DNA of 64,000 nucleotides from contig CALJGI010000004.1 of assembly GCA_938074045.1 (NCBI GenBank), positions 186,001 through 250,000 of the forward strand. The letters are read 5' to 3'. The stretch's first letter is position 1; every line of letters begins with the position of its first letter. Made by a program: the position numbers and the translations under genes. The notes below the pieces were generated by a model, which ran no database searches, was not told the origin of the DNA, and saw only the letters and a program-made list of their open reading frames with translations. Positions 18,149-27,094 of the stretch are shown here, one piece after another. Source of the stretch: an uncultured Halieaceae bacterium (GTDB lineage Bacteria; Pseudomonadota; Gammaproteobacteria; Pseudomonadales; Halieaceae).

Positions 18149-18853
18149 GTGACTGAAGAGACTACTCGATCAACCTCCCATAGCCAATGGATCAGATTAG
18201 TGATGGCCTACCTACTAATCTCACTGGTTTTATTCATATGTGGAGGGGACATCGGTTGGTGGCAGGCATGGCTATATTCCATATTGCTCTTGGTATCAGG
18301 TATTGGTGGGCGCATTTGGGCTGAACAACGACACCCAGGGTTAACTGCAAACAGACAAGATGCGGAAACTTTTCAAAACGCAAAGTACTGGGATAAGGTA
18401 CTTGCACCGTTGATGGCGGTGAGTGTGGTGTTCCCTATGGTCATAGTGGCAGGTCTGGACCATCGATATGACTGGTCAACTGAGTTTCCTCTATGGGTCA
18501 CCGTTTTAGGATTGATCTTTATTGCGTATGGTTACTCATTTGCTGCATGGGCATTAGCAGAGAACCGCTTTTTTTACAGTGTAGTATGCATTCAGGTCGA
18601 TCGTGGACATGTGGTATGTGATACCGGTCCATATCGGTTTGTGCGCCATCCGGGTTACGCGGGCAATATGCTTGCGCTGCTCGGTATTGTTCTTGCTCTC
18701 GGCACGTTATGGGCTCTGATTCCTGCGGTTATTGCTTTACTGATATCGGTAATTAGAACCGTACTTGAAGACCGGACTTTAAAAGAAGAATTGCCTGACT
18801 ATATCGACTATGCACAACGTGTGCGCTATCGGCTAATCCCCGGTATTTACTGA
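18149..18853 (+). CDS. Isoprenylcysteine carboxyl methyltransferase-like integral membrane methyltransferase
   Basis: The 234-residue protein has about five hydrophobic segments and the ICMT/PEMT-like C-terminal signature: DTGPYRFVRHPGYAGNML (SAM-binding RHPxY) then EDRTLKEELPDYIDYAQRVRYRLIP. This superfamily methylates lipids or small molecules at the membrane; bacteria lack prenylated CAAX proteins, so the substrate is unknown. The start is GTG at 18149. The gene is noticeably more AT-rich than ilvD, in line with acquisition by transfer. Confidence 0.8.
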   Translation: MTEETTRSTSHSQWIRLVMAYLLISLVLFICGGDIGWWQAWLYSILLLVSGIGGRIWAEQRHPGLTANRQDAETFQNAKYWDKVLAPLMAVSVVFPMVIVAGLDHRYDWSTEFPLWVTVLGLIFIAYGYSFAAWALAENRFFYSVVCIQVDRGHVVCDTGPYRFVRHPGYAGNMLALLGIVLALGTLWALIPAVIALLISVIRTVLEDRTLKEELPDYIDYAQRVRYRLIPGIY

Positions 18854-18993
18854 GACTCTGTCGAAGAAAACGTTGCGCAAACCAACATGCTCAAAGGCAG
18901 TAAATACCCTATCAATAACGATGATCAACTCGTGCAAACTTATTGGCGCAGCATTGGTTGGGGTCTCGAAAAGTATAATAGATCAGAGTGACT

Positions 18994-19551
18994 ATGAGGC
19001 ATCCACCACATCAGGTTTTTTTAAAATTTATAGCTCTTAGTTCAATACTATTTCTATATTTCATTTATTTAGTTTATGAATATGATCTGTTGACAGGTGG
19101 AAGTGCAGCCTTGATAACTTGGAGTTTTTTTGTGCTTTGTACACCTGTTGCTGATGCAGGGTTTCTTTTGGACTTTCCTTTGAGGGTTCTATTCGGTATC
19201 AGAATGATGCTCTCTGAGATTGTGGTTTGGGGAATAGCCATTCTGATAAATATTTTTTGCTTAACTTATTTTAGTGAAGCCTTTGAAACTACTGTCATTA
19301 CTCGAATGATGAAAGTGATTCTTTTAACACCTGTGCCATACTGGTCTGTCATTATACTTTCTGGCCTGGGCACCTTTCTTTCTATACGATTTGGAGATGA
19401 ATTGATGGATGTACTGCATCATAAAGACAGATTTTTTTATCTTCGTCATCACTTCAAATATGAAATATTGTTGTTTATTTTTTTTCTTGTAGTTATTTTT
19501 GGCTACTATGAGATTGTATCAAGTTTGAGTATAACTACAGAAAATAACTAA
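18994..19551 (+). CDS. AT-rich membrane protein of unknown function
   Basis: I do not recognise this 185-residue protein. It has four to five hydrophobic segments (about residues 10-30, 38-55, 75-95, 110-130 and 155-175) and ends with a short polar tail. The ATG at 18994 is used here; a GTG two codons upstream is equally possible. Base composition is strongly AT-rich compared with the flanking core genes, with many TTT, ATT and TTA codons, which suggests foreign origin. It stands 140 bp after the methyltransferase gene on the same strand. Confidence 0.6.
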   Translation: MRHPPHQVFLKFIALSSILFLYFIYLVYEYDLLTGGSAALITWSFFVLCTPVADAGFLLDFPLRVLFGIRMMLSEIVVWGIAILINIFCLTYFSEAFETTVITRMMKVILLTPVPYWSVIILSGLGTFLSIRFGDELMDVLHHKDRFFYLRHHFKYEILLFIFFLVVIFGYYEIVSSLSITTENN

Positions 19552-19674
19552 AAGTCCCGTGCTACGTCAGCAAATTCAAACACAAGATCAGTTATGTAGA
19601 TACCTGATTGTTATATTTATGATGAATAACATGCTTGGCACTGCGGTAATCGTGGCTCTTACCTCATTTCAAGC

Positions 19675-20040
19675 ATGGTGCCGCATCTATATCGCGCCGT
19701 CGCACTGTCAGCACCGATCCAGCAGGCTACTCGAGACCAGGAATCTGGTTGCCACGCGTATTGTTTTTGTACGGATCCATGTGATCCACTAACCATCCGG
19801 GATTATGAGCTATGGGAGTACAGTGTATCTCTGGTGGCCCATTTTGCCCACCAGAATTACACAGACATGCTGGTTGCCTTTTCGTCGGTAGGGTTTGTTA
19901 AAACTAACAATCGCGCCTATCTATCCACGAGAAACGAACCGGTTTACCGGCCAAACTTAAAAAAAGGAGCGTATTCTTCGAATAAGATCCTAGACCGTGT
20001 TATAACTAAAGAGCGGTCATGTGGTTTTGTTAAGGCCTGA
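19675..20040 (+). CDS. Doubtful hypothetical protein
   Basis: A 121-residue frame in an otherwise empty stretch (19552-20182). It has a cluster of cysteines (CHAYCFCTDPC) and no domain I recognise. There is no clear ribosome binding site, and the start could be several ATGs in two frames (another frame runs 19559-19792). It may be a decayed gene like its neighbours or simply chance. Nothing else can be supported between 20041 and 20182. Confidence 0.25.
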   Translation: MVPHLYRAVALSAPIQQATRDQESGCHAYCFCTDPCDPLTIRDYELWEYSVSLVAHFAHQNYTDMLVAFSSVGFVKTNNRAYLSTRNEPVYRPNLKKGAYSSNKILDRVITKERSCGFVKA

Positions 20041-20182
20041 CAAAGAAGTGATCTCCGCAGAAATCCGCTACGACCAATTACTATTAAGACATACATGACT
20101 AACTTGTTGGTCTAATAGCGCAGAACTTCAAAAGATAGAATAATCCATAACTGGCGCGGGATTATCGGAAGATTAATGCCCC

Positions 20183-20401
20183 ATGAGTAACGAGCAAAGA
20201 AATAATCCATTACATGGGATAACCCTTGAGAGGATGATTGCGCAGTTGGCGGATCACTATGGTTGGCATGGTCTGGCTCAGAGAATTGACGTCAATTGTT
20301 TTAAGTCTGATCCCTCTGTTAAGTCCTCTCTGACGTTTTTCCGCAAAACTCCATGGGCCAGAGATAAGGTTGAGCGCCTGTATATATCCACATTTCAATA
20401 G
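20183..20401 (+). CDS. VF530 family DNA-binding protein (DUF2132)
   Basis: The 72-residue protein carries the complete VF530/DUF2132 family pattern: NNPLHGITLERMI near the start, YGWHGLAQRIDVNCFKSDPS in the middle and SSLTFFRKTPWARDKVERLY at the end. The founding member from Vibrio fischeri forms a small helical fold reported to bind DNA. It is a single-gene unit with the preceding base run ATGCCCC giving no strong Shine-Dalgarno. Role in this organism is unknown. Confidence 0.88.
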   Translation: MSNEQRNNPLHGITLERMIAQLADHYGWHGLAQRIDVNCFKSDPSVKSSLTFFRKTPWARDKVERLYISTFQ

Positions 20402-20495
20402 ATTTATCGTGGCGTTTTTCTACTTACAAAATGTCTAGCGTCTACAGCAGTCACAATGTCTGCTCGAAAGAGTAGTTCAACCCTGGAAGTCTTAT

Positions 20496-20732
20496 ATGAA
20501 GTTACTTGTGCGAAATTTGGATCGTTCAACTACAGAACAGGAGCTTGATCAACTTTTTCAGGTTTTTGGAACAGTCCAGTCTTGTAAGTTGGTCACTGAT
20601 AAAACTAGTGGCGAATCCAAAGGGTTTGGTTTTGTAGAAATGCCAAAGGTTGGTGAAGCGAAAGCCGCAATGAAAAACCTGAACTACAAGACCGTAGGCA
20701 GCAATAAAATCCGTGTGAAGAAATCAGAGTAA
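20496..20732 (+). CDS. Small RRM RNA-binding protein
   Basis: This 78-residue protein is a single RNA recognition motif. RNP2 is KLLVRNL at residues 2-8 and RNP1 is SKGFGFVEM at about 45-53, with the beta-alpha-beta spacing of the family. Such stand-alone RRM proteins are found in cyanobacteria and many marine proteobacteria and are often linked to cold or stress responses, though that is not shown here. The ATG at 20496 is close to the end of the VF530 gene (94 bp). Confidence 0.9.
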   Translation: MKLLVRNLDRSTTEQELDQLFQVFGTVQSCKLVTDKTSGESKGFGFVEMPKVGEAKAAMKNLNYKTVGSNKIRVKKSE

Positions 20733-20854
20733 AGGCGTGAGTAGCATACTAGATTTCTGACCTTAGCATCAGGAGCAAAGGAATAGTCACCCCGGCACAT
20801 TGATAGGCTCCTCATGAAGAAATAGATCAACATATTTGTAAGAGGAGACGTGAC

Positions 20855-21271
20855 ATGAAATGGATGTGGATAGCAATAGCGAGTGCTTTTCTAGCAAGTT
20901 GCGCTGCTGTGACCATTACCCCTATTCCGCCACCTAATGCCTTTCCAGATATTGAAAATTATCAATCCGTCAGCTCCCTCCAAGAACAGGAAAAATGGAA
21001 ACGCTCTGGATCCAGCGGCGCTGTCGTATACCCCAAGCAATTACTTGCCAAAGGTGTACAGGGCTGGGTTGTAATAAGCTACTCGATAGAGCCCGATGGC
21101 AGCACCTCCAACATCAAGATAATCGACTCAAGCCCCAGCGGAGATGATGGCTTTGAAGCCACGTCGATAAATCACATATCGAGTCTACGCTTCGAGCCTG
21201 TCGATCAAAAATTGACCGGACAGCGGGTATCGGGAGTAGTTGAAATACTGCAATTTAGAATGCAGCAGTAG
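20855..21271 (+). CDS. Lipoprotein with TonB C-terminal-like domain
   Basis: The 138-residue precursor begins with a lipoprotein signal (MKWMWIAIASAFLASC, lipobox LASC, lipidated Cys at 16). The rest resembles the TonB C-terminal fold: VVYPKQLLAKGVQGWVVISY, then SIEPDGSTSNIKIIDSSP and a final strand SSLRFEPV. No N-terminal membrane anchor helix or proline-rich spacer is present, so it is not a standard TonB; it is probably an outer-membrane or periplasmic lipoprotein of unknown role. AGAGGAG stands upstream of the ATG. Confidence 0.75.
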   Translation: MKWMWIAIASAFLASCAAVTITPIPPPNAFPDIENYQSVSSLQEQEKWKRSGSSGAVVYPKQLLAKGVQGWVVISYSIEPDGSTSNIKIIDSSPSGDDGFEATSINHISSLRFEPVDQKLTGQRVSGVVEILQFRMQQ

Positions 21272-21523
21272 AGGCACAAAACCATTTGCCATTGGCAGGT
21301 TACAGCGTAGGCTTTATGTATCTGTACAATCGATATATCTCGGCTTATTGAAGCGCTTACAGTGAGACTGCAGCTTCGCCAATGGAAGTCTAGTGATCGT
21401 GAGCCTTCGCTCCCGGGCGCTAATGGAAAGGCTGAATATTACTGACAGAGAGGCCGCCTTTGAACACTCAGGTCTGCCTGCATCCATCCATTTGATTGAG
21501 AATTGCCTGAATAGCTTTTCGTG

Positions 21524-21549
21524 GGAGACATCGGTCTCCGGTAATTTTT
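21524..21549 (+). terminator. Possible intrinsic terminator upstream of an MBL-fold gene
   Basis: GGAGAC (21524-21529) and GTCTCC (21534-21539) form a 6-bp stem around a 4-base loop, with a T5 run at 21545-21549. The stem is short and the T run is five bases away, so this is a weak call. It is the only structure I see in the 325-bp gap 21272-21596. Confidence 0.35.
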
Positions 21550-21596
21550 AGCACTTATAGGCCATACTGGGTAATCGCCATCGAGGAGAACCATGC

Positions 21597-22352
21597 GTGA
21601 AATCCGTACGTAACCCCTGGTTTCAGACAGACCGGATACGAGATGGCCTGTATTGCATAACTGAGCCATTCTATACGTGGCAAAACCGCGCTAATCTCTG
21701 GCTAGTTAAGGGGCGCGACGCAGACCTGCTGATTGACACAGGTCTTGGCGTCTCCAGCTTAAAGCTCTACCTTTCCAAGCAACTCGACAAACCGCTCAAG
21801 GTTGTGGCCAGCCATGTGCATTTTGATCACAGTGGTAGTTGCCATGAATTCGAGGAGGTTTTTATCCATGAGAACGAGCATCAAACCCTGCGCGGCGGTG
21901 ATCAACAACTGATACTAAGTGCCCCTGAAATCGGTTTCGTACTCGATACTGACTTTGAATGCGTCCCCTATCAGGGTTTCAGTGCCAGCAACTATGAAGT
22001 TAAGGCATGCCCGCAGGCACAGGCAATTCAACATGGTGATATTATTGACCTGGGCGACAATGCCTTTCAAGTGATGCACTTACCTGGTCATTCGTCAGGC
22101 TCAATCGGTCTTTACAGTGAAAAAACACATACTTTGTTTTCTGGAGATGTGGTCTACGACGGCGAGCTACTGGACAATCTCGATGATTCAGTAGTTTCTG
22201 ATTACATCGACAGCATGGAGCAACTACTAAAGCTGAATCCAGATGAAGTAAGGCCCGGACACTATCACAGCTTTGATCGACGTCGACTATATGAGTTGGT
22301 GACCCAGTATATTGATGACAGGAAAGCACCACTTTGTCCCAGTGAACGTTAA
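21597..22352 (+). CDS. Metallo-beta-lactamase-fold hydrolase
   Basis: A 251-residue cytoplasmic MBL-fold protein. The metal motif is SHVHFDHSGSCHEF (HxHxDH), followed by LPGHSSGSIGLY (third His) and LFSGDVVYDG (bridging Asp), with a final PGHYHSF. The group includes glyoxalase II and many uncharacterised thioester or lactone hydrolases. The start is GTG at 21597 with GAGGAGA 9 bases upstream; an ATG four bases before it runs straight into a stop. No operon partner is evident. Confidence 0.85.
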   Translation: MKSVRNPWFQTDRIRDGLYCITEPFYTWQNRANLWLVKGRDADLLIDTGLGVSSLKLYLSKQLDKPLKVVASHVHFDHSGSCHEFEEVFIHENEHQTLRGGDQQLILSAPEIGFVLDTDFECVPYQGFSASNYEVKACPQAQAIQHGDIIDLGDNAFQVMHLPGHSSGSIGLYSEKTHTLFSGDVVYDGELLDNLDDSVVSDYIDSMEQLLKLNPDEVRPGHYHSFDRRRLYELVTQYIDDRKAPLCPSER

Positions 22353-22525
22353 TCTATATGTATGAGTGGGTGATGAAATCGAAGTCGCTAACTTTTGGTT
22401 CAGACAGTGCAGAGCACTCTCGTATCGGACCGCAATTATTATTGAGTACGAAGGCAGACCGATCGACTCAAACGTGATAATTCGGTGATTCGACTTTTTC
22501 CATTATTGTTTGAGAGCTGACAGGC

Positions 22526-23017
22526 ATGATTATTAGAGAATCTATAAAAGAAGACTGGCCCGCTATATGGCCTATCTTCCAAGAAATCGTCACATCCGGG
22601 GACACCTACGCCTATGCGCCCAGCACAACAGAGGATGAGGCGGAGATAATCTGGCTGAACAACCCCCGTAATACCTATGTATTTGAAGAAGACGGTGAAA
22701 TTCTTGGCACTTACTATATTAAAACCAATCAGGCTGGACCGGGAAACCACGTATGCAATTGTGGCTATATGGTTTCTTCGAAAGCCAGAGGAAGGGGTGT
22801 AGCCACTACCATGTGTGAACACTCTCAAGTGGTGGCACTGGAACTAGGTTACATGGCTATGCAATTTAATTTTGTCGCTTCAAGCAACGAAGCCGCTGTT
22901 CGCCTGTGGAACAGACTTGGTTTTGACACCGTGGGTCGGCTCACAAAAGCATTCAAGCATCCGGAGAAGGGCTATATAGATGCCCTGGTTATGTACAAAT
23001 GGCTAACAAAAACATGA
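22526..23017 (+). CDS. GNAT family N-acetyltransferase
   Basis: The 163-residue protein has the GNAT fold with the acetyl-CoA pyrophosphate loop SKARGRGVATTMCEH near residue 90 and the usual C-terminal ASSNEAAVRLWNRLGF segment. It begins MIIRESIKEDWPAIWPIFQ, typical of small stand-alone acetyltransferases. The substrate cannot be told. It is one of three intact GNAT genes and one broken one in this accessory stretch. Confidence 0.85.
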   Translation: MIIRESIKEDWPAIWPIFQEIVTSGDTYAYAPSTTEDEAEIIWLNNPRNTYVFEEDGEILGTYYIKTNQAGPGNHVCNCGYMVSSKARGRGVATTMCEHSQVVALELGYMAMQFNFVASSNEAAVRLWNRLGFDTVGRLTKAFKHPEKGYIDALVMYKWLTKT

Positions 23018-23061
23018 CAGACAATTGCCGTAATTCGCTGGGGACTCATGAAGTAACGCTT

Positions 23062-23738
23062 ATGCACGGAGCCAATCTGTTCTACTTTAATTTGCTGGCA
23101 ATCTTTCTGATGTGCCTCGTCCCTCTGTCTCGCCGCTCTCCGGGTATAGAAGCGCAATCCAGTGTCCTGCTCATCCGCGGCAGTTGGTTGGGAGCAGAGA
23201 CGCCATTGGGCCAAGGTTGTTTGTATCAGGTCACTATTTCAGCGCTTTTCGCTGTGAGTACCAAGTCAAGGTGGCGGCCGATGAATGCGTGACCTGGCCC
23301 AATGATATCTCGGAGCAAGAGATCAGAAACGAGGTCGACAAAAGGGCGCAACGGGATGTCATCAGTATCAAAATAAAGCAGGCGACACCAGCTGAGACGA
23401 AAATTCTTATTGATCAAGCGCATAGGAAAGGCATGACAACGGCCGGCCATCTTACCAACTACAAGGTCGAATACGATGTCTCAACGCGCGATGCCATCTT
23501 GATGGGTATGGATCGCATCGAGCACCAGTTGACCCTGTCGCTTGGAGACGACCCAAGAGGCTCGGAACTTCCCGAAATCATTGCTCTGATGATCAAACAC
23601 TGCGTGTACTAAGATGCCAACCTGCAGATGTACGCAGGTATTAATCTACGCCGCGCCCATCTTGATGAAATGGTGTGGACCAAGGAAGGTGTGATTGCAG
23701 ATTGGTCACTCAAAGTGCAACCGTTGCGAGCAAACTGA
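23062..23738 (+). pseudogene. Decayed amidohydrolase (imidazolonepropionase-like) gene
   Basis: A signal-peptide-like start (ATG at 23062) leads to QSSVLLIRG in one frame, then homology jumps by deletion and frameshift to GPRLFVSGHYFS in the frame that continues through VISIKIKQATPAE, KGMTTAGHL and MGMDRIEHQLT, all typical of amidohydrolases (the H of AGHL and RIEHQ are metal-site positions). A TAA at 23610-23612 interrupts the frame, but the same frame resumes at once as DANLQMYAGINLRRAHLDEM up to a TGA at 23736-23738. Weak similarity in the same frame continues to about 23860 (ENFPAIRKLIQQLY). The catalytic C-terminus is missing. Nothing else is supported between 23870 and 24077. Confidence 0.75.
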
Positions 23739-24077
23739 TTACTTGAGAACGACGATGAGCGATATTCCAGCACTAATGAAGGGAGTACAACTGATGAGCG
23801 AAAAGAAAATTTTCCTGCAATTCGAAAGCTCATCCAGCAATTGTATCCGAAGGCAACCGAGTCCATGTGCTAAAAAATGCTTACCTGGAAAACGGAAAAG
23901 GATGAGATCTCCCTTGCCAAACAGAAAAACTAAATTCCATTCGATACCCACAACTCTACCGCTCAATAATTTGGAGCTGGTCAGCTGCAAGGCGATGGAA
24001 AATGTTTCTTGAACTGCCACAATTGATGAAGGGAAGGATCTAACCTACTGGTATATCAGCAGAGCGAGCAACACTTT

Positions 24078-24398
24078 ATGTTTCACATCGTCTTACACTT
24101 TCTAGTTCCAGCCATTATTGTTAGTCTCTTCTTTAGAAAAACGTGGCTATCCGCCTACTTGATCATGGTCGCAACCATGCTGGTTGATGTTGATCACCTG
24201 GCTGCAAGCCCCATCTACGACATGAATCGCTGTAGTATTGGCTTTCATCCACTGCACAAATTATGGTTCGTCGCATTCTACTTCGCACTTTGTTTTTTGC
24301 CTAAAACAAGGCTGGTAGGACTGGGATTATCAATGCATATGGGCCTGGATGCCATAGACTGTCAGGTTACAAATGGTATTTGGGCCTATTTCGATTGA
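24078..24398 (+). CDS. DUF6122 family small membrane protein
   Basis: The 106-residue protein has three hydrophobic segments and the family motifs TMLVDVDHLAASPIYDMNRC, SIGFHPLHKL and a final HMGLDAIDC. The conserved Asp/His pairs (DVDH, HPLH, HMGLD) suggest a membrane-embedded metal site like that of YdjM/PAP-type hydrolases, but no member is characterised as far as I recall. It begins at ATG 24078 just after the decayed amidohydrolase region. Confidence 0.8.
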   Translation: MFHIVLHFLVPAIIVSLFFRKTWLSAYLIMVATMLVDVDHLAASPIYDMNRCSIGFHPLHKLWFVAFYFALCFLPKTRLVGLGLSMHMGLDAIDCQVTNGIWAYFD

Positions 24399-24450
24399 GA
24401 AAGGCCTAATAGCACATTATGGTTTTGGAAAAGAAACACCGAAATAAAAA

Positions 24451-24987
24451 ATGTTCAAGCTAAAGGTAGATCAAGAGATAAGCTTGCTACTGGTGCATGA
24501 GAGGTTTGCAGCCAGATATGCTGAATTGGCCAGAGAAAACTATGATTACCTCGCCGAATGGCTAGCGTGGCCAAGCTTTGCCAAAACCGAGGCCGACTTC
24601 AGAAAGTTTGCTCTCGATTCCCTACACAAATACGCCGACGGCAAGGGCATGAACTGCGCTATTGAGTACCGTGGAGAAATCATAGGGAATAGTGGTTTCA
24701 ATACTATCCAATCTGATCTGAGGACGGTGGAAATTGGTTACTGGATAGGTGAGAAATATCAGGGTAACGGCATTATTACACGGGTTTGTCGCTTCCTGAT
24801 CGAGTACGCATTCGATGAACTAAAAATGGACAAAGTACAAATTGCGTCAGCAGTGGATAATCAGCCCAGCAGAGCCGTTTGCGAGCGCCTAAATATGAAC
24901 CTTGAAGGCATTGTGACCAACAGGGAACGGGTTGGTGATAGAATTCTTGACCACGCGATATATGGCATTCACCGCAATAGAGAGTAG
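24451..24987 (+). CDS. RimJ/RimL-type GNAT N-acetyltransferase
   Basis: A 178-residue GNAT protein close to the RimL/RimJ group: MFKLKVDQEISLLLVHERFA, then EIGYWIGEKYQGNGIITRVC carrying the acetyl-CoA loop, and ASAVDNQPSRAVCERLNMNL. RimL-like enzymes acetylate ribosomal protein N-termini or, in other members, antibiotics and small molecules. The target here is unknown. It lies 52 bp after the DUF6122 gene on the same strand. Confidence 0.85.
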   Translation: MFKLKVDQEISLLLVHERFAARYAELARENYDYLAEWLAWPSFAKTEADFRKFALDSLHKYADGKGMNCAIEYRGEIIGNSGFNTIQSDLRTVEIGYWIGEKYQGNGIITRVCRFLIEYAFDELKMDKVQIASAVDNQPSRAVCERLNMNLEGIVTNRERVGDRILDHAIYGIHRNRE

Positions 24988-25069
24988 TGATCTCCTCCGG
25001 GGTAATGCCAAGTGATAAGGTGGTAGCTAGCACCAGTAATGGCACAACATAAGGTATTGAGTATAAAAG

Positions 25070-25375
25070 ATGACTAATCTGCCTACCGCCCATGAAAGAA
25101 AGCAGCTGGAGAAGTTACCCCGGGCAAAGCACATCCACTACATCCTGCTGGTAATTCTGATCGGCGTTGCAAGCCTTACATTTCTATTTCCAAACGTTTC
25201 CCCGCTGCTGCTGGTTGTCATGGGGCTTGGTATTTGCTGCGTCAGTATATCCGCCATGAGCTTGCAGTATTTTCAGCGGTGTCCTCGATGCAATGCACGG
25301 ATGACCAGAGGGCAGTCCAGTTGTGCGGGATGCGGCCTGGAATTCTATGCATCCATCACTGATGAGCATCAATAA
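25070..25375 (+). CDS. Two-helix membrane protein with C-terminal zinc ribbon
   Basis: The 101-residue protein has two adjacent hydrophobic segments (about 24-42 and 46-65) followed by a rubredoxin-like knuckle pair CPRC and CAGC, 13 residues apart. It is probably an inner-membrane protein with a small cytoplasmic zinc ribbon. I do not recognise a named family. The neighbours downstream are also small membrane proteins on the same strand. Confidence 0.65.
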   Translation: MTNLPTAHERKQLEKLPRAKHIHYILLVILIGVASLTFLFPNVSPLLLVVMGLGICCVSISAMSLQYFQRCPRCNARMTRGQSSCAGCGLEFYASITDEHQ

Positions 25376-25429
25376 CATTGCGTACTGACAAAGCCTGAAA
25401 ACTCAATATAGCTGAGAGGTAAATAAACC

Positions 25430-25672
25430 ATTGATAAAAAACTGAACGATATTTTAGGCTACACACTGATAGTCGCCGGTTCATTTGGTGTTTTTATCGG
25501 TGTGGGGTTCGTTCTTATGTATATCTGGGAAGCAATCATCTCGCGTATTGGCGAGGCAGATCAGTCGCTGATCTTCTGGTATCTTCCGTTTCTTTTTATT
25601 GGTCTGATCATCTCTGTGGCTGGCGTTCTCTCCATCATAACAGGCAAACATAGAATAAACGGGCCAAAGTAA
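25430..25672 (+). CDS. Small membrane protein with probable ATT start
   Basis: An open frame of 80 codons codes for two clear transmembrane helices (about residues 8-28 and 47-67) and a short basic tail. It has no ATG, GTG or TTG at a sensible place: an in-frame TAA lies two codons before the ATT at 25430, and a GAGAGG sequence stands about 10 bases upstream of that ATT. Its stop TAA is immediately followed by the ATG of the next gene (TAAATG). An internal GTG or ATG would remove most of the first helix. The protein is not recognised; the coding call rests on composition, the ribosome binding site and the tight junction. Confidence 0.5.
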   Translation: MDKKLNDILGYTLIVAGSFGVFIGVGFVLMYIWEAIISRIGEADQSLIFWYLPFLFIGLIISVAGVLSIITGKHRINGPK

Positions 25673-26063
25673 ATGGACAAACATGCAGGAAATTTGATAG
25701 GCCCCCTTCTGGTCACGATGCTGTGGTACTACCTTCTTCTAATACTACAGCTGGGCACAAAATATCGCCTGAAAACAGTGTATGAAAAATCCAGCAAGGA
25801 ATTCGACTGCTGTTTTGGCAATGATGAAGAAATGCTGGCGGCTGACAGGGTGATTATCAATACCGAGGAACAGATGGGCCCATTTCTGGTTTCACTCTGG
25901 CTGCATACTGTATTTGTATTGGTGTTTTGGATCACTTTATCCGCAGTTACTCGGACGTCGATTGTCTAAGTTAGACAGCAAGCGCATATACATGGTAAAC
26001 CTCCCCTGCTATTTCATTATTTTCTACATGTTGGGCAGCACGGCTGTCAGTAGTTTTGGCTAA
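25673..26063 (+). pseudogene. MAPEG-family membrane protein, frameshifted
   Basis: Translation from the ATG at 25673 gives a MAPEG-like N-terminus: a first transmembrane helix, then FGNDEEMLAADRVIINTEEQ and a second helix, matching the glutathione-transferase-like membrane protein family (MAPEG). After residue about 84 the frame goes off-family and stops at 25967-25969. Shifting by one base near 25920-25932 restores a family-like continuation (FGSLYPQLLGRRLSKLDSKR, then a last helix) up to the TAA at 26061-26063, for about 129 residues in total. Either a real single-base deletion or a sequence error explains this. It would encode a detoxification or eicosanoid-like enzyme in its intact form. 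Confidence 0.7.
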
Positions 26064-26083
26064 AGTCCTACGCGGGGCCGCGC

Positions 26084-27094
26084 CTATTCAACTCCCGGTA
26101 TCGGCATATCAGCGGCACGATGGCGTACCTGAGGCCAGACTTCCTTTTCGAAGAGTTTAAGCCCCTCCCACGCAAACTCCGGGTCTATTCCGCCCAACAG
26201 GGGGGTAAGAATATAGGTGCTGGTATCGTCCATTCCATTAATCATGGCTATCGCCTGGTCCGGTGGCAGTACCTGATAGGCGCCACTCTCTCGCAATTTT
26301 TCAGGATCAACACCCTCGGCAAAAGGCCCCGCGGCAACACCATATGCCTCTATCGTCCAGTCTGCGTAAGACTCCATACAGTGCACAGCATGAGGAAGAA
26401 TTTTTGCCCAAGCCGCTTCCACATCCTGGGTTACATGGGTGTAAATGGGACCAAGGGCATGAAATTTTTCACCCGGGTCTGACTTACCGAGCTTGAGGCG
26501 TTCAGCGCGATAAACATGCCAATTCTCTCCACCGGGAGGAAAGAATCCATCAGCCATTCGAGCCGCACGTCGAGCCACGGCAGGATGTGCGCCACCAAGC
26601 AACAGGGGTGGTTTTTTGTGTGGCTGTGGGGTGACAAAAACATTGCGACCGTTGTACTCGAATTCCTCACCAGTCCAGGCCTTACGCAGTACTTCAAATA
26701 CCTCCAGGTAACGCTCTTTACGATCTTCTCGGCGGGTACCAAACATCTGAAATTCGTAGGGTCGGTAACCGGCCCCAATCACAATTTGCAGACGACCGTT
26801 GCTTATCAGCTGTATGACCGACAGATCTTCCGCCAACTTCACTGGCTCATACAACGGCGCCAACAGCACATTGGGGCGAATGTTAGCCTGCTCTGTTCTC
26901 GCAGCGATGGCCGCGCACATCGGCAACGGGGATGGCAGGTAACCATCATCGGCTGCGTGGTGCTCGCCCAGCGAAATCACGTTAAAGCCTATCTGATCAG
27001 CCCAGGCGCTCATATCCACCGCGGCACGATATAAATCGACGATGGGTGCACCGATTTTCGGTGCCCGCATATCAAAACTGATTACAAATTCCAT
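26084..27094 (-). CDS. Luciferase-like (LLM class) flavin-dependent oxidoreductase
   Basis: The 336-residue protein has the bacterial-luciferase TIM-barrel pattern: SLGEHHAADDGYLPSPLPM near residue 46, then LAEDLSVIQLISNGRLQIVIG, and PPLLLGGAHPAVARRAARMADG. These enzymes use reduced FMN or F420 to oxidise small substrates. The start is the ATG at 27094 with GGGAG 6 bases upstream; an in-frame ATG five codons earlier has no such site. It is the only minus-strand gene in the accessory stretch and converges on the broken MAPEG gene. Confidence 0.85.
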   Translation of the reverse strand: MEFVISFDMRAPKIGAPIVDLYRAAVDMSAWADQIGFNVISLGEHHAADDGYLPSPLPMCAAIAARTEQANIRPNVLLAPLYEPVKLAEDLSVIQLISNGRLQIVIGAGYRPYEFQMFGTRREDRKERYLEVFEVLRKAWTGEEFEYNGRNVFVTPQPHKKPPLLLGGAHPAVARRAARMADGFFPPGGENWHVYRAERLKLGKSDPGEKFHALGPIYTHVTQDVEAAWAKILPHAVHCMESYADWTIEAYGVAAGPFAEGVDPEKLRESGAYQVLPPDQAIAMINGMDDTSTYILTPLLGGIDPEFAWEGLKLFEKEVWPQVRHRAADMPIPGVE

